Shown here: positions 10,260 to 20,057 of the stretch, in pieces
Position numbering within the stretch: position 1 is the stretch's first letter
Layout of the letters: each line of letters starts with the position of its first letter
Source of the DNA: Aradus depressus
Taxonomy: Eukaryota > Arthropoda > Insecta > Hemiptera > Aradidae
Assembly: GCA_963662175.1 (NCBI GenBank)
Contig: OY759214.1
Coordinates: 9,734,001-9,798,000, forward strand
Direction of reading: 5' to 3'
Length of the DNA: 64,000 nucleotides
Position numbers and translations under genes: made by a program
The notes under the pieces: model-generated
What the model saw: the letters and a program-made list of their open reading frames with translations, nothing else
Told to the model about the DNA's origin: nothing
Databases searched by the model: none

Positions 10260-10890
10260 TTTTTAACTTTTTTTGGCAAAATTGCACGTTTTTATGCTTA
10301 AAATTGCATATTTTGTCGTAATTAGAAAAGTTATTTGTAAGTTAGTTTGAAAATGTATACATTTGTTAATCGACAAATTTACAACAGTTTTGAGGACAAA
10401 TCCCGGATATGACCAACTCAAAAAGTACAATGCAGCCATAAATGGTGAAGATATTGATTGGATTGGATCTACAACCTGACATTATAAGCAGCTACAAAAA
10501 ATGGCCCATCACAAGCGTCAGCTTCGAGAGATCGTTTTCTCAGCTAAACAGTTTTTCAGACAAGAATTTTTAAATGTATTTAAATAAAAATTATATATCA
10601 ATTTAATTGAAGTCAAATTCTCGGCCTCGAGTAATGTGGTGAACTGTATTGTATTTTACATATCTCTAGTATTTTTTTAATCAAAAATTTATACTTATAT
10701 GCTTTTATAATCAAAACATGGAGATGAAAAAAAATTTGTGTTTTCAGTAAATATTTTTTATAAATAGTATAAATGCTAAATAAAGAGTTATTTAATTTAC
10801 AAATTAAATCCAATTTTTATTTCGCAGAAAAACAGTTAATGGCAAGATTTTTTATTTTTTTTTTGCACATTTTTGCCTTTTTATTGCAGG
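10260..10890 (+). pseudogene. hAT transposase relic (dimerisation region)
   Basis: From 10514 the plus strand reads SVSFERSFSQLNSF. This is the signature of the C-terminal hAT dimerisation region, where an acidic residue followed by RSFS is highly conserved. The frame is short and interrupted. Words such as aaaattgcacgttt and ttgcacatttttgcc at the two sides could be subterminal repeats. No convincing TIR or 8-bp target duplication was found. Confidence 0.45.
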
Positions 10891-11251
10891 AAATCCACGG
10901 TCCAGTTATAAGGGTCCAGTGATGCGGTGATCCACCTACACGAGCCTACTAACTAAGCAGAGAATGTTCGGAATGTGTATTGAGTATTGACCTTATCGGC
11001 CCACTAATCACCAGGTCTCTGTCCAATGTTACCTCTGTGAGAGCCTCCCCCACCCTCTTCCCAATTACATCTCATGTGCATTACTGAGATAGAAATTATG
11101 TGGCAACCTATATAAAATATAGATTCAGTATTTTGTGAATTTTAATTATTTATATAGTTCTATATTATAAACCTTTTTACCCATTAGATAGATACACCGT
11201 GAATTCAAATAAATATTTTAACATTATTATGAACTATTTTATGTATTTTCC

Positions 11252-11386
11252 GTAGGTTTTTGAATTGAGCCCACTCTCCTAAACTCCCCGCTTCTCTTCA
11301 GCCAATATCCCTGAAATCTGACAGACTATGTCTTCAATTAGGCTTTGAATTTACAAATGAAATTTTGTGTCAATACATTGTGGTAA
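11252..11386 (-). repeat. Rep-A fragment
   Basis: tttttgaattgagccc, ggctttgaatttacaaatga and attttgtgtcaatacatt are Rep-A words in minus orientation. Confidence 0.6.
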
Positions 11387-11389
11387 TAA

Positions 11390-12017
11390 ATAAGAGAGTT
11401 TAAAGAGTTTTAATCTTAAATAAATGATAAATAAATAAAAATATTAATAATAATTGAATTAATAAAATAACTAATAAACTTTAAATAAACTTAAAATTTA
11501 TGAGAACAACTATTGGGTTTATTTTCTTAAATCATCTACATTATAAAATAAAAAAACCTAAACATTGAAACAAACAAAAATCAAAAGAAAAATCTTACAA
11601 ACTAAATTCTTAACAATATTTCAAATTTTTTTTTTTAAATATTTTCTGGCCACTCTTCAAAATTTAAGTTATATATTTCTGGGCATATATCCTGTACATA
11701 TAAACAAATAAAAATACCTCCTTTTTGGATCAATTTCACCGTCAATTCACTTCTATTTAGTTCATCACACTTTAAGCCTTAACACCCCTGTCTACATACT
11801 CAGACCGTCGCCATTCTACCAGACCTCGACTCTCTACACACACTAATAAAACAGCTGATGGCCGTGTTTTGTTTTTTACTGGCATTTGTTTTAAAAGAAA
11901 TGGTTTCTTATTATTTATTTACTAACTCAGATTCTTTTTATAGAAAAATAAATATAATTAATTTGTTTTTTTTTTGTTATTAATAATTTAATGTGTGTAT
12001 TATTTTTATACGTCACA
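11390..12017 (+). repeat. Rep-B copy 2
   Basis: Collinear with 2145-3056, with long matches such as atttctgggcatatatcctg, aaaacagctgatggccgtgt and the terminal tatttttatacgtcaca. It is missing the segment corresponding to 2290-2560. Confidence 0.75.
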
Positions 12018-12018
12018 A

Positions 12019-12316
12019 TATTCATTACAACGGGAGTTATTAGAGTTTTTTGTGTTAAGCCTCCCCCCTATTTCCCTCCCTCACTTGGGCCGATTTAGCT
12101 GAAAATACATAAGTGTCGTCCATAGAGGGTTATGGATAAACATATACAATTTAGAGTCGATTCATTCTATCGAGATTTATCGTGTTCAAAGACAGCATTT
12201 TTTTTTTCACTTGAAATCAAGAGGTCGGAAAACAGGAATTTCCGTTGAAAACTCCGCATCGAATTGACATACTACATAACTTCTTCTACACATCGTGAAG
12301 GCGGAGAAGTAAAATA
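12019..12316 (-). repeat. Rep-A copy, minus orientation
   Basis: It runs from the attagagttttttgtgttaag module to the 5' end (ataacttcttctacacatcg). It directly abuts the end of Rep-B copy 2. Confidence 0.75.
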
Positions 12317-12944
12317 TGGTTGCAATATCACAAACAAAACTGCTTCGCTCTCAGTAAATATTCCTTTCTTCAGTTGATATATTTTTTCCCTCTCCAATTA
12401 ATAATTGTGAAAGTGAACCCCTGCCGAAATATATAATAAATACACCTACACAGGAAAACATTTATCATGATAATACATAGAACCAGGGGAGGTATTTTAT
12501 GTGAAGGGGAGAAGGTGGGTTAAAAAGAGAAAAATAAGGGTGAAAACTTCACCACTAAGGGCTCTCTGAAAGAGTTATAAATAAGGTGGCTTGAATAGGT
12601 CCTGTAAAGGTACGAGATGCAAGGGCCTCAGAAACCAGGCAAACCCTTCAATAATACACCCAATGGGTAATATGTTACATGAATTATTTTTTGGGGCGTT
12701 CATCATTTTTAAGATGCTCCAGGTGGAAGACTCACAAAAGGAACGAATCTCTGTGAAGGGGCGTTACTCGTTCTTTTCTCATTTACACAAAACGCATCTA
12801 GTTCCTTATTTTCATGTACACAAAATATCAGTCAAACATTGAACGCCATCACGCACATATTTAATAAAATATTTATTACAATAACTTTCGTATATTATAT
12901 TTTACACAAATTTTCTTCTAATTACAAAATTGATAAAAAAAAGT
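12317..12944. other. No recognisable feature
   Basis: AT-rich sequence. The frame at 12591-12842 has no recognisable content. Confidence 0.4.
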
Positions 12945-12998
12945 TGCAATCTATCTTTGAACACGATAGAATGAATATATCGACACGAAATTTTGGAT
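12945..12998 (+). repeat. Rep-A fragment
   Basis: gaacacgatagaatgaatat and atcgacacgaaattt come from the first module. Confidence 0.6.
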
Positions 12999-13032
12999 AG
13001 TTGCTCAAGACAAAACCTCCAAAAACTGCCAA

Positions 13033-13217
13033 TTATGAGGTCATATCGCCTACTACCAGAGCGCTCTTTCGTCACTCTGACATGAGCCAGACTCGACTAT
13101 GGGAGTTATTAATTTTACTTATCTTAAATTTCTTTTCACCTTGGGTATGGGTCGTTAACGAGTACTTGACATCGTACAAGCTCGGGACTTCCCTTCCAAC
13201 GGACGGCATGCTTAAGG
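13033..13217 (-). mobile_element. SINE-1 copy, headless
   Basis: gaggtcatatcgcctactac, agagcgctctttcgtcactc and acatcgtacaagctcgggac form the SINE-1 body in minus orientation. The tRNA head is absent. Confidence 0.85.
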
Positions 13218-13729
13218 GCCAACAGTCGATTGGTTTTGGAGGGAGAGCAAACACTTAATATGTATTCGCTTCATGCACAAATCTCATGCACAATGTTTTC
13301 CTTATCAAATTTTTGGAGGGGCCTCCTTTAAAGCAAAATTTTCAGGATCCCCACGTCATTGTCCACAACAGTTCATAAGTTCTTCCTTCAAATGTGATGT
13401 TATAGTCTGTCCCTCTTCGGAGAGTAACTTATGTGGAAAAGAGAGGAAAAAAAATGGGTTTAGTAACAGTATATAAAGTTGGAGAGGATGGCCCGCTCTC
13501 AAGTACCGGACTTAGATTCAACTTAACTTTCCTCCATTTTGTTTTGTCTTTGTCAGATTGTTTCTTTCATGAGAGAACTCCACTGTTCTCACCAACTTTT
13601 GGTTATGTAACCAGAACAAGGTTCTGAATGTATTATTGAGTTTCTAACAAGGTAATAAAAAATAAAACAAAAACCTTTGTACGGTTCCCTTGAGACTGAC
13701 GACTATAAAACTACTTCTTCTCGGCGAGT
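13218..13729. other. No recognisable feature
   Basis: Short frames at 13273-13476 and 13433-13627 overlap each other and show no recognisable domain. Confidence 0.4.
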
Positions 13730-14120
13730 GTACTTCCCCAGAGCTAAAGAACTAAAGGTTTTTTACTCTTCCAGGAATGCATATAGACCGATTTGGCTGA
13801 AAATTGAAAGGAGTTTGGAGGCTTCATTAAAGAGGGAAGGAGAGTAGGTAGCCAAGTGCTAGCGAGGAGCTGTTATATGGACCTTCTGCCTTTGGGTAAC
13901 ATGGGTACAAAATCCACCCCTGCAATCAATCAATACTCACATCATAACTTCATTATATCTGGTTTTTGAGTTGAGCCCCTTCCCTGATTCACTTATTCTT
14001 AGTGAGTTCTGGATTCATATATAAAATTTCATGTCAATTCATTCATTATTATGCAGTTATTAGGGCTTTAGAGTTACGCCCCTCATCCCCACGATTTGGC
14101 TGTAAATCAATAGATAGGTT
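13730..14120 (-). repeat. Rep-A copy, diverged
   Basis: A gtacttccccag end is followed by scattered modules (tttttgagttgagccc, aaaatttcatgtcaattcat, gatttggctgtaaatcaata). Confidence 0.6.
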
Positions 14121-14144
14121 ACTTTACTTTCCAAGCTAGACAAA

Positions 14145-14493
14145 ATAGAAAATGGAAGGAAATCATTCAGAAATTCTATACTGAGTTTACACCGAAATTT
14201 CATGTTTTTCATCGCCATCCTGATTCCGAAAGGGGGGGAAAACCCCATAAGGACGACACCTATTCATTTTCAGCCAAATCGGTCAAAAGGAGGAGGCGTC
14301 ATAACACAAAAACTCTAATGACAGCCATTATAATGAATGTATCCACACAAAATTTCATATGTAAATTGAAAACCCCGAAAGAAAGGTACCTATTCACATT
14401 CCGCGAAATCGATCGAAAGGAAGAGAGGGTTCACAGCTCAAAAATCTCAATAACTGCCGATGTAATGAATGTATCGATACAAAATTTAGTATA
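14145..14493 (+). repeat. Rep-A copy with four modules
   Basis: atcattcagaaattctatac is followed by successive modules, each with an aatgaatgtatc word (14333, 14467) and a cgaaatcgatcg or caaatcggtc word. It lies back to back with the preceding minus copy. Confidence 0.7.
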
Positions 14494-14542
14494 TTTAGAA
14501 AATATTACTTTTATTTTTAGAATGAGAGAGTCCCATATATAT

Positions 14543-15457
14543 TGTGATGTATAAAATTACACAAATTGTAATTATTAATATAATATAAAATTAATTATAT
14601 TTATTTCTATAAAAACAGCTATTAGGAGTGAAGTAACTTAATTAGTGAAAAAATATATGAAGTCGCATTTTGTTTTAAAACGAAATGTGTACAATCAATG
14701 AATGGAGACAAAAGACGATGATCAGCTGTTCTAATAAAGTGAACCAGTCAAAGTTGTGTTGTGGAGGTGAGGAGTGGGAGTTGAGATGTGACGGTGGACA
14801 GGCTGCCAGTCTAGAGAAGTGTTTAGGCTAGAGGTGTGGTGAACCAAATAGGTGTGAAATAACAGTGAAATAGATGAGAAAAGATACTTTTATTTATTTA
14901 TATGTTTAAATGCCCAAACTATTCATTTAAAGAATGGCCACAATATTTTAAAATAAAAGAGACTAAAGTAGATGTAGAAATTAGTTTATAGGATTTTTTT
15001 TATTGTAAATAATTTGATTTTTTATTTAATATTGATAATTCGATTTTATTTAAAATGTAGATCAAGTAAAATAAACCCAAATATTTGCTCTCTTATTCTA
15101 TGCTATTCATTTTCCCTGTTAACCCAGTAAGATAATGTATACCTTTGGATTGGATTTAACATTTTTGCAAATTTAGAAAAACAATATGGCATCTCTTTAG
15201 TAAATTTAGAAGAAATCCAAATGAAAAGGTAGTTAATTGAAATTTTTTAAAGTACTTGCACTTTCTTAAAAATTGCACGTCTTGAACTTTTGATATTTTT
15301 TTAGGGACCTTTTCGGAAATTACTGTAGAAATCAAAATTTAGTATAAGACCAGCTATAATTTCTACAGGAAATGTGGTTATATTTATTATATGTTTCATT
15401 AATTTTATTATTAATTATTAGTTTTATATTTATTTATTAAATTTTACATAATTAATA

Positions 15458-15465
<8 letters not shown>
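14543..15465 (-). repeat. Rep-B copy 3, inverted
   Basis: It begins TGTGATGTATAAAATTACAC and runs as the reverse complement of 2106-3056. It includes cattttccctgttaacccag and gcacgtcttgaacttttgat, ending near tatcac. It probably represents a nearly full-length copy. The LTR retrotransposon sits about 30 bp beyond its end. Confidence 0.7.

Positions 15466-15496
<31 letters not shown>
15466..15496. repeat. (TA)n tract at the LTR element's insertion site
   Basis: Alternating TA immediately precedes the 5' LTR and resumes after the 3' LTR (23317-23339). The element therefore split one TA microsatellite. The exact target duplication cannot be read in this repeat. Confidence 0.85.
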
Positions 15497-15499
<3 letters not shown>

Positions 15500-16976
15500 A
15501 GCATGTCTACCCTATAGATAATGCTCAGAACTGGCGATGTCTACGAGAGGATCGCGATCGCTAGGAGCAAAGTATGGGTTGTGTGGTGTTGAATAAACGA
15601 GAATTGCATTTGGAAGAGAATGCTCGGAACCAATGATGCCTGCGAGAGAATCGCGATTGCTGGGAGCGGAAAATAAAGAATAATAGAGACACAATGGAAA
15701 GGAAGCCAAGATAATTGTCTACATCCGGTGTATAAGGAATAAGCAGTAAAGGTTTTTTTTCTTACTCCAGGTTTTCACACAACTAGAGGCAGATGTTAAT
15801 TGGTAATATGCGATTGGCTGGAAATAAAATGGGCGGAGTCCGACGACGAATCAAGTCTCGAGAACTGTCCCCTACCACGGTCGGATATCGGAAGCCACTC
15901 CCCGTTTTACTCAGTCTTTGCTCATGTCTTGGTGGATCACCACGTATCTTTTCTATAAGTAATATCAGTTTGAATATGTGAAATTAACTTTCGTCGCTCA
16001 TGTCTTGGCTGGTCACCACGTTCTTTTTATATTGTACAGTTGAGTTTAAATATGTCAATTGAGTTTTCTTCGTTCATGTCTTGGGTGATCACCACGTATC
16101 TTTTCTATAAGTAATATCAGTTAGAATATGTGAAATTAACATTCTTTGTTCATGTCTTGGCTGGTCACCACGTTCTTTTTATATTGTACAGTTGAGTTTA
16201 AATATGTGAATTAACTTTCTTCGCTCATATCTTGGTGGATCACCACGTTCCTGTCTTTGTAAAGCCTAGTTTCAGTATGTGAAAGTACTTTCTTCGCTCA
16301 TGTCTTGGCTGGTCACCACGTTCTTTTTATATTGTACAGTTGAGTTTGAATATGTGAAATTACTAGTCCTCGTTCATGTCTCGGGTGATCACCACGTTAC
16401 TTTCTTTTGTAAAGTTTAGTTTGAATATGTGAATTAGTCGTAGAGACACACTTTGATTTTGGATGGTGCAAAGTCAGTGGGGGTGTAACTTCTGGTGTGC
16501 CCTCGAAACTACGCAGATCTTCAGGGACTATGTGAATAGACGATTTCTACGGGAAGTCCAGAAAGGGTGATCACGCCGTCATTCGCCATGGATATCGTAT
16601 CGAGGTACCTCGTAATTAAGTTATAATTCAGTCCTTCAGACACACGGCCAAATTATATATATTCAATTGTTGTTTTGTAAATATATTCTTATTAAAATAA
16701 ATATGTTAAAGTTATAGGTTTGATTCATTTCATTCCCCCCCCACTCATGCTTCTTCTGGTTGACAACAGTAATTAATTATTGTTAATTACTGATGTCAAC
16801 TAACCGTTAGGATCTTGTAACCGTTCTTCCCGTGGGAGTGCTTTCAGCTATTCAGGCATTGTTTAATTAAAGTCGCGATTTAAATAATTTTCAATTTAAT
16901 AATTTTTCGATCTCAATTTTATTTATTTTATTAATTACGTGATTTGCACTCACACAGGGAGGGAAATGGTTATAAT
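15497..16976 (+). repeat. 5' LTR (1,480 bp)
   Basis: It starts TGTAGCATGTCTACC and ends just before the primer-binding site. Every base I compared matches the 3' LTR at a constant offset of 6,340, without indels, implying a very recent insertion. The left boundary is uncertain by a few bases because atattgta is shared with the TA flank. It holds seven 73-76-bp internal repeats and an AATAAA near 16697. Short open frames inside it are not genes. Confidence 0.95.
15921..16440 (+). repeat. Seven tandem 73-76-bp repeats inside the LTR
   Basis: Units start near 15921, 15997, 16073, 16149, 16224, 16297 and 16373, each with tcatgtcttgg followed by a tgrtcaccacgt core. Units 3 and 7 contain the perfect palindrome GGTGATCACC. 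Two unit types alternate: even units carry ttctttttatattgtacagt, odd units carry tatcttttctataag or a tttgtaaag variant. The array is duplicated in the 3' LTR (22261-22780). A role as clustered protein-binding sites (enhancer or insulator) is inference only. Confidence 0.9.
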
Positions 16977-16994
16977 TGGCGCCCGAACAGGGAC
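16977..16994 (+). promoter_or_regulatory. Primer-binding site, tRNA-Lys type
   Basis: TGGCGCCCGAACAGGGAC lies directly after the 5' LTR. It is the 18-nt sequence complementary to the 3' end of the lysine tRNA that primes several retroviruses and retrotransposons. It sets the start of minus-strand DNA synthesis and fixes the LTR end. Confidence 0.95.
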
Positions 16995-17075
16995 TTGATT
17001 TGTTTATTAATTATGCCAATTAGTATAATTAATGAACCCCACTAATCGGTCCCTTATTAATTAATTAATTTTTTT

Positions 17076-17112
<37 letters not shown>

Positions 17113-17427
17113 TTTTTTTTGCTTTTTAACGTAGATTCCAGCCTATTAGGCCACAATGTTATATTTTCACTTAAAGTCGGTATTTAGAATCAAAACTGAA
17201 GAAGGATGGGTGAGGGTAGGGACAATGAATGACATCATTTATTGAAATAATTTTATTTTTTTTGTTTTTGATTTTTTTTTTTTATGTAGATTTAGTAGGC
17301 ATTTATTTTACATATTATAACTATTGTTGTATTGTGATGCCATCTGACAGGTCACCATAGAAATTAGGTTAGCACCAGACCTCCCGTATAATTCATTTAA
17401 TTGTTTTGATATATATTTCTTATCAGA
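16995..17427 (+). other. Untranslated leader of the LTR element
   Basis: Non-coding leader between the PBS and gag. It contains an A-run followed by a T-run at about 17079-17120, which could fold or reflect an old A-tail insertion. No packaging signal can be recognised by eye. Confidence 0.6.
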
Positions 17428-19068
17428 ATGGAAGGGAAAGAGAAGTCGGACTTAGAGCCGATACAGACACGGTCTAGGAAAACTATCCGTACGCCCCCGG
17501 AGTCCCCGGTAGAAAATCCTAAATTTGACCTAGAGGCGATGTTTAAGGCCATGCAGGAACAGATAGGACAGCAGGGAAAGGCCATGCAGGAACAGATTTC
17601 GGGACTAGGACAACAGGGAAAGGCCATGCAGGAACAGATTTCGGGACTAGGACAACAGGGAAAGGCCATGCAGGAACAGATTTCGGGACTAGGACAACAG
17701 GGAAAGGCCATGCAGGAACAGATAGGACAGCAGACTTCGGAGATAAAGGAACAAATTTCGGCAATGGCAAATAATATCGAATCCATTAAACGTAATATGG
17801 GTACCGTACAATCTGAATCTAGGCAGGACAATTCAGAAGAGAGATATGATAAGCCTACTTCTAAAGTTAGGGACATGGTATGTGTCAGTTATCATGAAGT
17901 TACAGGTGGGATCGTGTCAGAAACACAGCATTTAGATAAGGAGGTCGAGGAAATAAATTCGAACCAAAATCTTTTTCGTACCGATTGTGAGAAGAGATTC
18001 GCCAATATCTCGAAGAGAATAGATACTGTTTCGGGTCAAAATCAGGTCTCAACCCCAAAACATAATGACCAAGTGACGTTCCCCATCCCTGAAGAACATA
18101 AGGATTGGTATACAGGTCAGACCTTTGCTCGCGAACAACCTAGTAACGTCACTTTCCAAAATACGTATATAAAAAATTACGAACGTAACAAGGTAACGTT
18201 CCGTAACAATGTGTTGGATTTACCCAACCATTTCATATCAAATTTAGAAATTGCATATAGTCACATTGGAGAATTTTATAATCTGAACGAATTTATAAAG
18301 TCACATTTAAAGGGCGAGGGTCTGGATTGGTTCCTTGTAAAGTCAGGAAGTATCCGCTCTTTTGATGAATTCGTCAATGCGTTCAAAGATAGGTTCTGCG
18401 GGGAGAAATATGACGTTATAGTCCGTAGGGAACTTGATACCCAAGGCTATGCCGATCATATGGATAAAACACCCAGCGAACATTTTTCAAAATTAGTGTC
18501 ACGACTCCAGGATAGTACATATAAAATTCCGGAAGGCTACGTATGTGAACTATTAAGCAAACATTATGGAGAGACGGTCGAAAATTCCGTTAGGATCCAG
18601 GGAATAATCTCTATTGAGAGACTACATGAGCAAATAATTAGGATAGGTACTAACATAATTAGACGTGATTGTAAATTAAAGGATAGTTCTTGGAAAGGCG
18701 GGGAAAGACAGTACCGACCAGATAGTCTTCCGAAAAACAATAACTTTCCCAAACAAGACCTACCTCGTTACAATTCTGGGAATGCACGGGGAACCTCTCA
18801 CTACAATCAAGAGAGAGGGAATCAATTTAGCCGAGGCCCTTCCCGCGAGTCAAATCCAAATTACGATCGGCCACGTAATTACTATGACTCAAATCAGAAT
18901 TATAATCGACCACCTAATTATAGGGATAACCAGTCGAAACCTAACGTAAGAAACATGGAGGTAGTGACCGACAACAATGTCAATACAGACATGAAAGAAA
19001 TAAAGCAATCCCTTGGAGAGTTGGCTAACAACCTGAAACCAATTGTTGACCGCTTGACAAAAAACTAA
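17428..19068 (+). CDS. gag: Gag polyprotein of LTR retrotransposon, 546 aa
   Basis: This frame encodes the structural polyprotein that would assemble cytoplasmic virus-like particles and bind the element RNA. Residues 41-101 hold a repeat of about 14 aa (KAMQEQISGLGQQG) in 3-5 copies, predicted to be helical or coiled coil; its DNA is a 42-bp minisatellite. Residues 256-410 resemble a retrotransposon Gag capsid domain, with GEGLDWF near 296 and SFDEFVNAFKDRF just after. From about 422 the protein is basic and rich in Arg, Asn, Tyr and Gly (QYRPDS, SRGPSRES, YDRPRNYYD), a nucleocapsid-like tail without a CCHC zinc knuckle. The ATG at 17428 is the first good start. No internal stop occurs. The frame ends in the slippery motif A_AAA_AAC followed by TAA. 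The codons look intact, consistent with recent mobility. Gypsy-type assignment is likely but not proven. Confidence 0.9.
   Translation: MEGKEKSDLEPIQTRSRKTIRTPPESPVENPKFDLEAMFKAMQEQIGQQGKAMQEQISGLGQQGKAMQEQISGLGQQGKAMQEQISGLGQQGKAMQEQIGQQTSEIKEQISAMANNIESIKRNMGTVQSESRQDNSEERYDKPTSKVRDMVCVSYHEVTGGIVSETQHLDKEVEEINSNQNLFRTDCEKRFANISKRIDTVSGQNQVSTPKHNDQVTFPIPEEHKDWYTGQTFAREQPSNVTFQNTYIKNYERNKVTFRNNVLDLPNHFISNLEIAYSHIGEFYNLNEFIKSHLKGEGLDWFLVKSGSIRSFDEFVNAFKDRFCGEKYDVIVRRELDTQGYADHMDKTPSEHFSKLVSRLQDSTYKIPEGYVCELLSKHYGETVENSVRIQGIISIERLHEQIIRIGTNIIRRDCKLKDSSWKGGERQYRPDSLPKNNNFPKQDLPRYNSGNARGTSHYNQERGNQFSRGPSRESNPNYDRPRNYYDSNQNYNRPPNYRDNQSKPNVRNMEVVTDNNVNTDMKEIKQSLGELANNLKPIVDRLTKN
17553..17730 (+). 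repeat. 42-bp tandem repeat within gag
   Basis: ggccatgcaggaacagattt then cgggactaggacaacaggga is repeated nearly identically, with shorter flanking variants lacking the cgggacta part. It encodes the predicted coiled-coil repeats. Confidence 0.9.
19059..19065 (+). promoter_or_regulatory. -1 ribosomal frameshift slippery heptamer
   Basis: A AAA AAC lies in the gag reading phase and is followed immediately by the gag TAA. A -1 slip here enters the second frame, which is open from 19050 (after TGA at 19047-19049) into the ORF at 19083. This is one of the canonical eukaryotic -1 slippery sequences. A potential stimulatory stem starts 7 nt later. Confidence 0.85.
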
Positions 19069-19072
19069 GTAG

Positions 19073-19224
19073 CAGGAGTGGGATGAACAAACTTAAAACT
19101 ATGGGGGGAGGTAAATTTAAATTCAAGGGGGACATACGCAGTTTGCTTGGTACAGAAATGATGACGAGATTGACAGGGGACATTGACCTACATACTAACG
19201 TTGACAATAGATGTCCCACTCCTG
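19073..19224 (+). promoter_or_regulatory. Candidate long-range frameshift-stimulating stem
   Basis: caggagtggga at 19073-19083 is exactly complementary to tcccactcctg at 19214-19224, and G-U pairs can extend both ends by one. The 5' arm begins 7 nt after the slippery heptamer, the usual spacing for frameshift stimulators. The enclosed loop is 130 nt, unusually long. Pairing is seen in the sequence; function is inferred. Confidence 0.55.
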
Positions 19225-20057
19225 TAAAGGTAAAGACAGACAGTAACAACGGACTGACATTGATGAAGCTTCAAGGGTACCGAGAAGGTAGCGGTTTAGG
19301 AAGACACGGCAATGGACGTTTGGAACCAGTTTTTATCAGCACGAGAAGACCACTTCAAGGATTAGGTTACGAGTACAAATTTTTTGATATCAGATCACCA
19401 GTTAACGTAGAATCAATAGCAAAGACATCCTTACCAGTCACTGCTAAGCAGGAAGAGCCCATCGACAAACAAACATACCCCGACAATACTATGACTGCCC
19501 CAGATCACGTAAATTCATCAAGTATAAAAGAGGACGAAATCACAGACAGACCGACAGGCAATGACGAAAACATAACTTCCCTAGACGACGTCAGAATATC
19601 ATCTCTGATGCAGGAGTTTTCTGACCTACTTAGAAACAAGGAAGAAGTAACAGACATATCGACAGACAATGACCACATAATCCGCTACCCGACTAATGGC
19701 AACCCCACTTGTGAAGAACATCCGCAGGTGAACTTCATCAAAGACAATAGGATAACTGACATTTCGGGACTACACCAACAGACATACCAATTTACAGAAA
19801 AACAGGCCGAAAGACAGAAACAGAACTTTGAGGTACGACACAAACAGACTACGTTAGAAATTGGCGATCAGGTGTTAGTACAATCTCTGCGGATACCCAC
19901 CGGTAAGAGGGAAATATTATTATTACCATTCTGGGAAGGACCTTACCAGATTTTGGAGAAGAAAAGTCCTCAAACTTTTATTGTAGGACACCTCGGCAGT
20001 AACGATGTGAGAGGGACATTCAATATTACCTCTTTAAAGCCGTATATTAGCGGATAA
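19083..20057 (+). CDS. Second LTR-element frame: G-patch domain plus integrase C-terminal tail, 324 aa
   Basis: It is probably expressed as a Gag fusion by -1 frameshifting rather than from its own ATG. Residues 57-95 are a G-patch domain: LQGYREGSGLGRHGNGRLEP followed by RRPLQGLGYE gives the spaced glycines and aromatics of this nucleic-acid-binding module, known from some retroviral protease ends and RNA-processing proteins. Residues about 115-235 are an acidic, repetitive linker with recurring EDEITD/EEVTDIS/NRITDIS words. Residues 236-324 resemble a retroelement integrase C-terminal segment (IGDQVLVQS, WEGPYQILEKK, ending SLKPYI), which binds DNA. No protease DTG, RT YxDD or integrase DDE core is present. 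The pol gene therefore appears to have been replaced or deleted in frame, leaving its two edges joined by the linker. The element must rely on enzymes supplied in trans. Confidence 0.85.
   Translation: MNKLKTMGGGKFKFKGDIRSLLGTEMMTRLTGDIDLHTNVDNRCPTPVKVKTDSNNGLTLMKLQGYREGSGLGRHGNGRLEPVFISTRRPLQGLGYEYKFFDIRSPVNVESIAKTSLPVTAKQEEPIDKQTYPDNTMTAPDHVNSSSIKEDEITDRPTGNDENITSLDDVRISSLMQEFSDLLRNKEEVTDISTDNDHIIRYPTNGNPTCEEHPQVNFIKDNRITDISGLHQQTYQFTEKQAERQKQNFEVRHKQTTLEIGDQVLVQSLRIPTGKREILLLPFWEGPYQILEKKSPQTFIVGHLGSNDVRGTFNITSLKPYISG

Noticed and set aside
15512..15709. 65-aa frame repeated exactly at 21852-22049
   Set aside because: It lies within the two LTRs and is duplicated only because the LTRs are identical.
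17397..17876. 159-aa minus-strand frame rich in Cys-Pro (CSCMAFPCCPSPEI repeats)
   Set aside because: It is the antisense reading of the gag 42-bp repeat.
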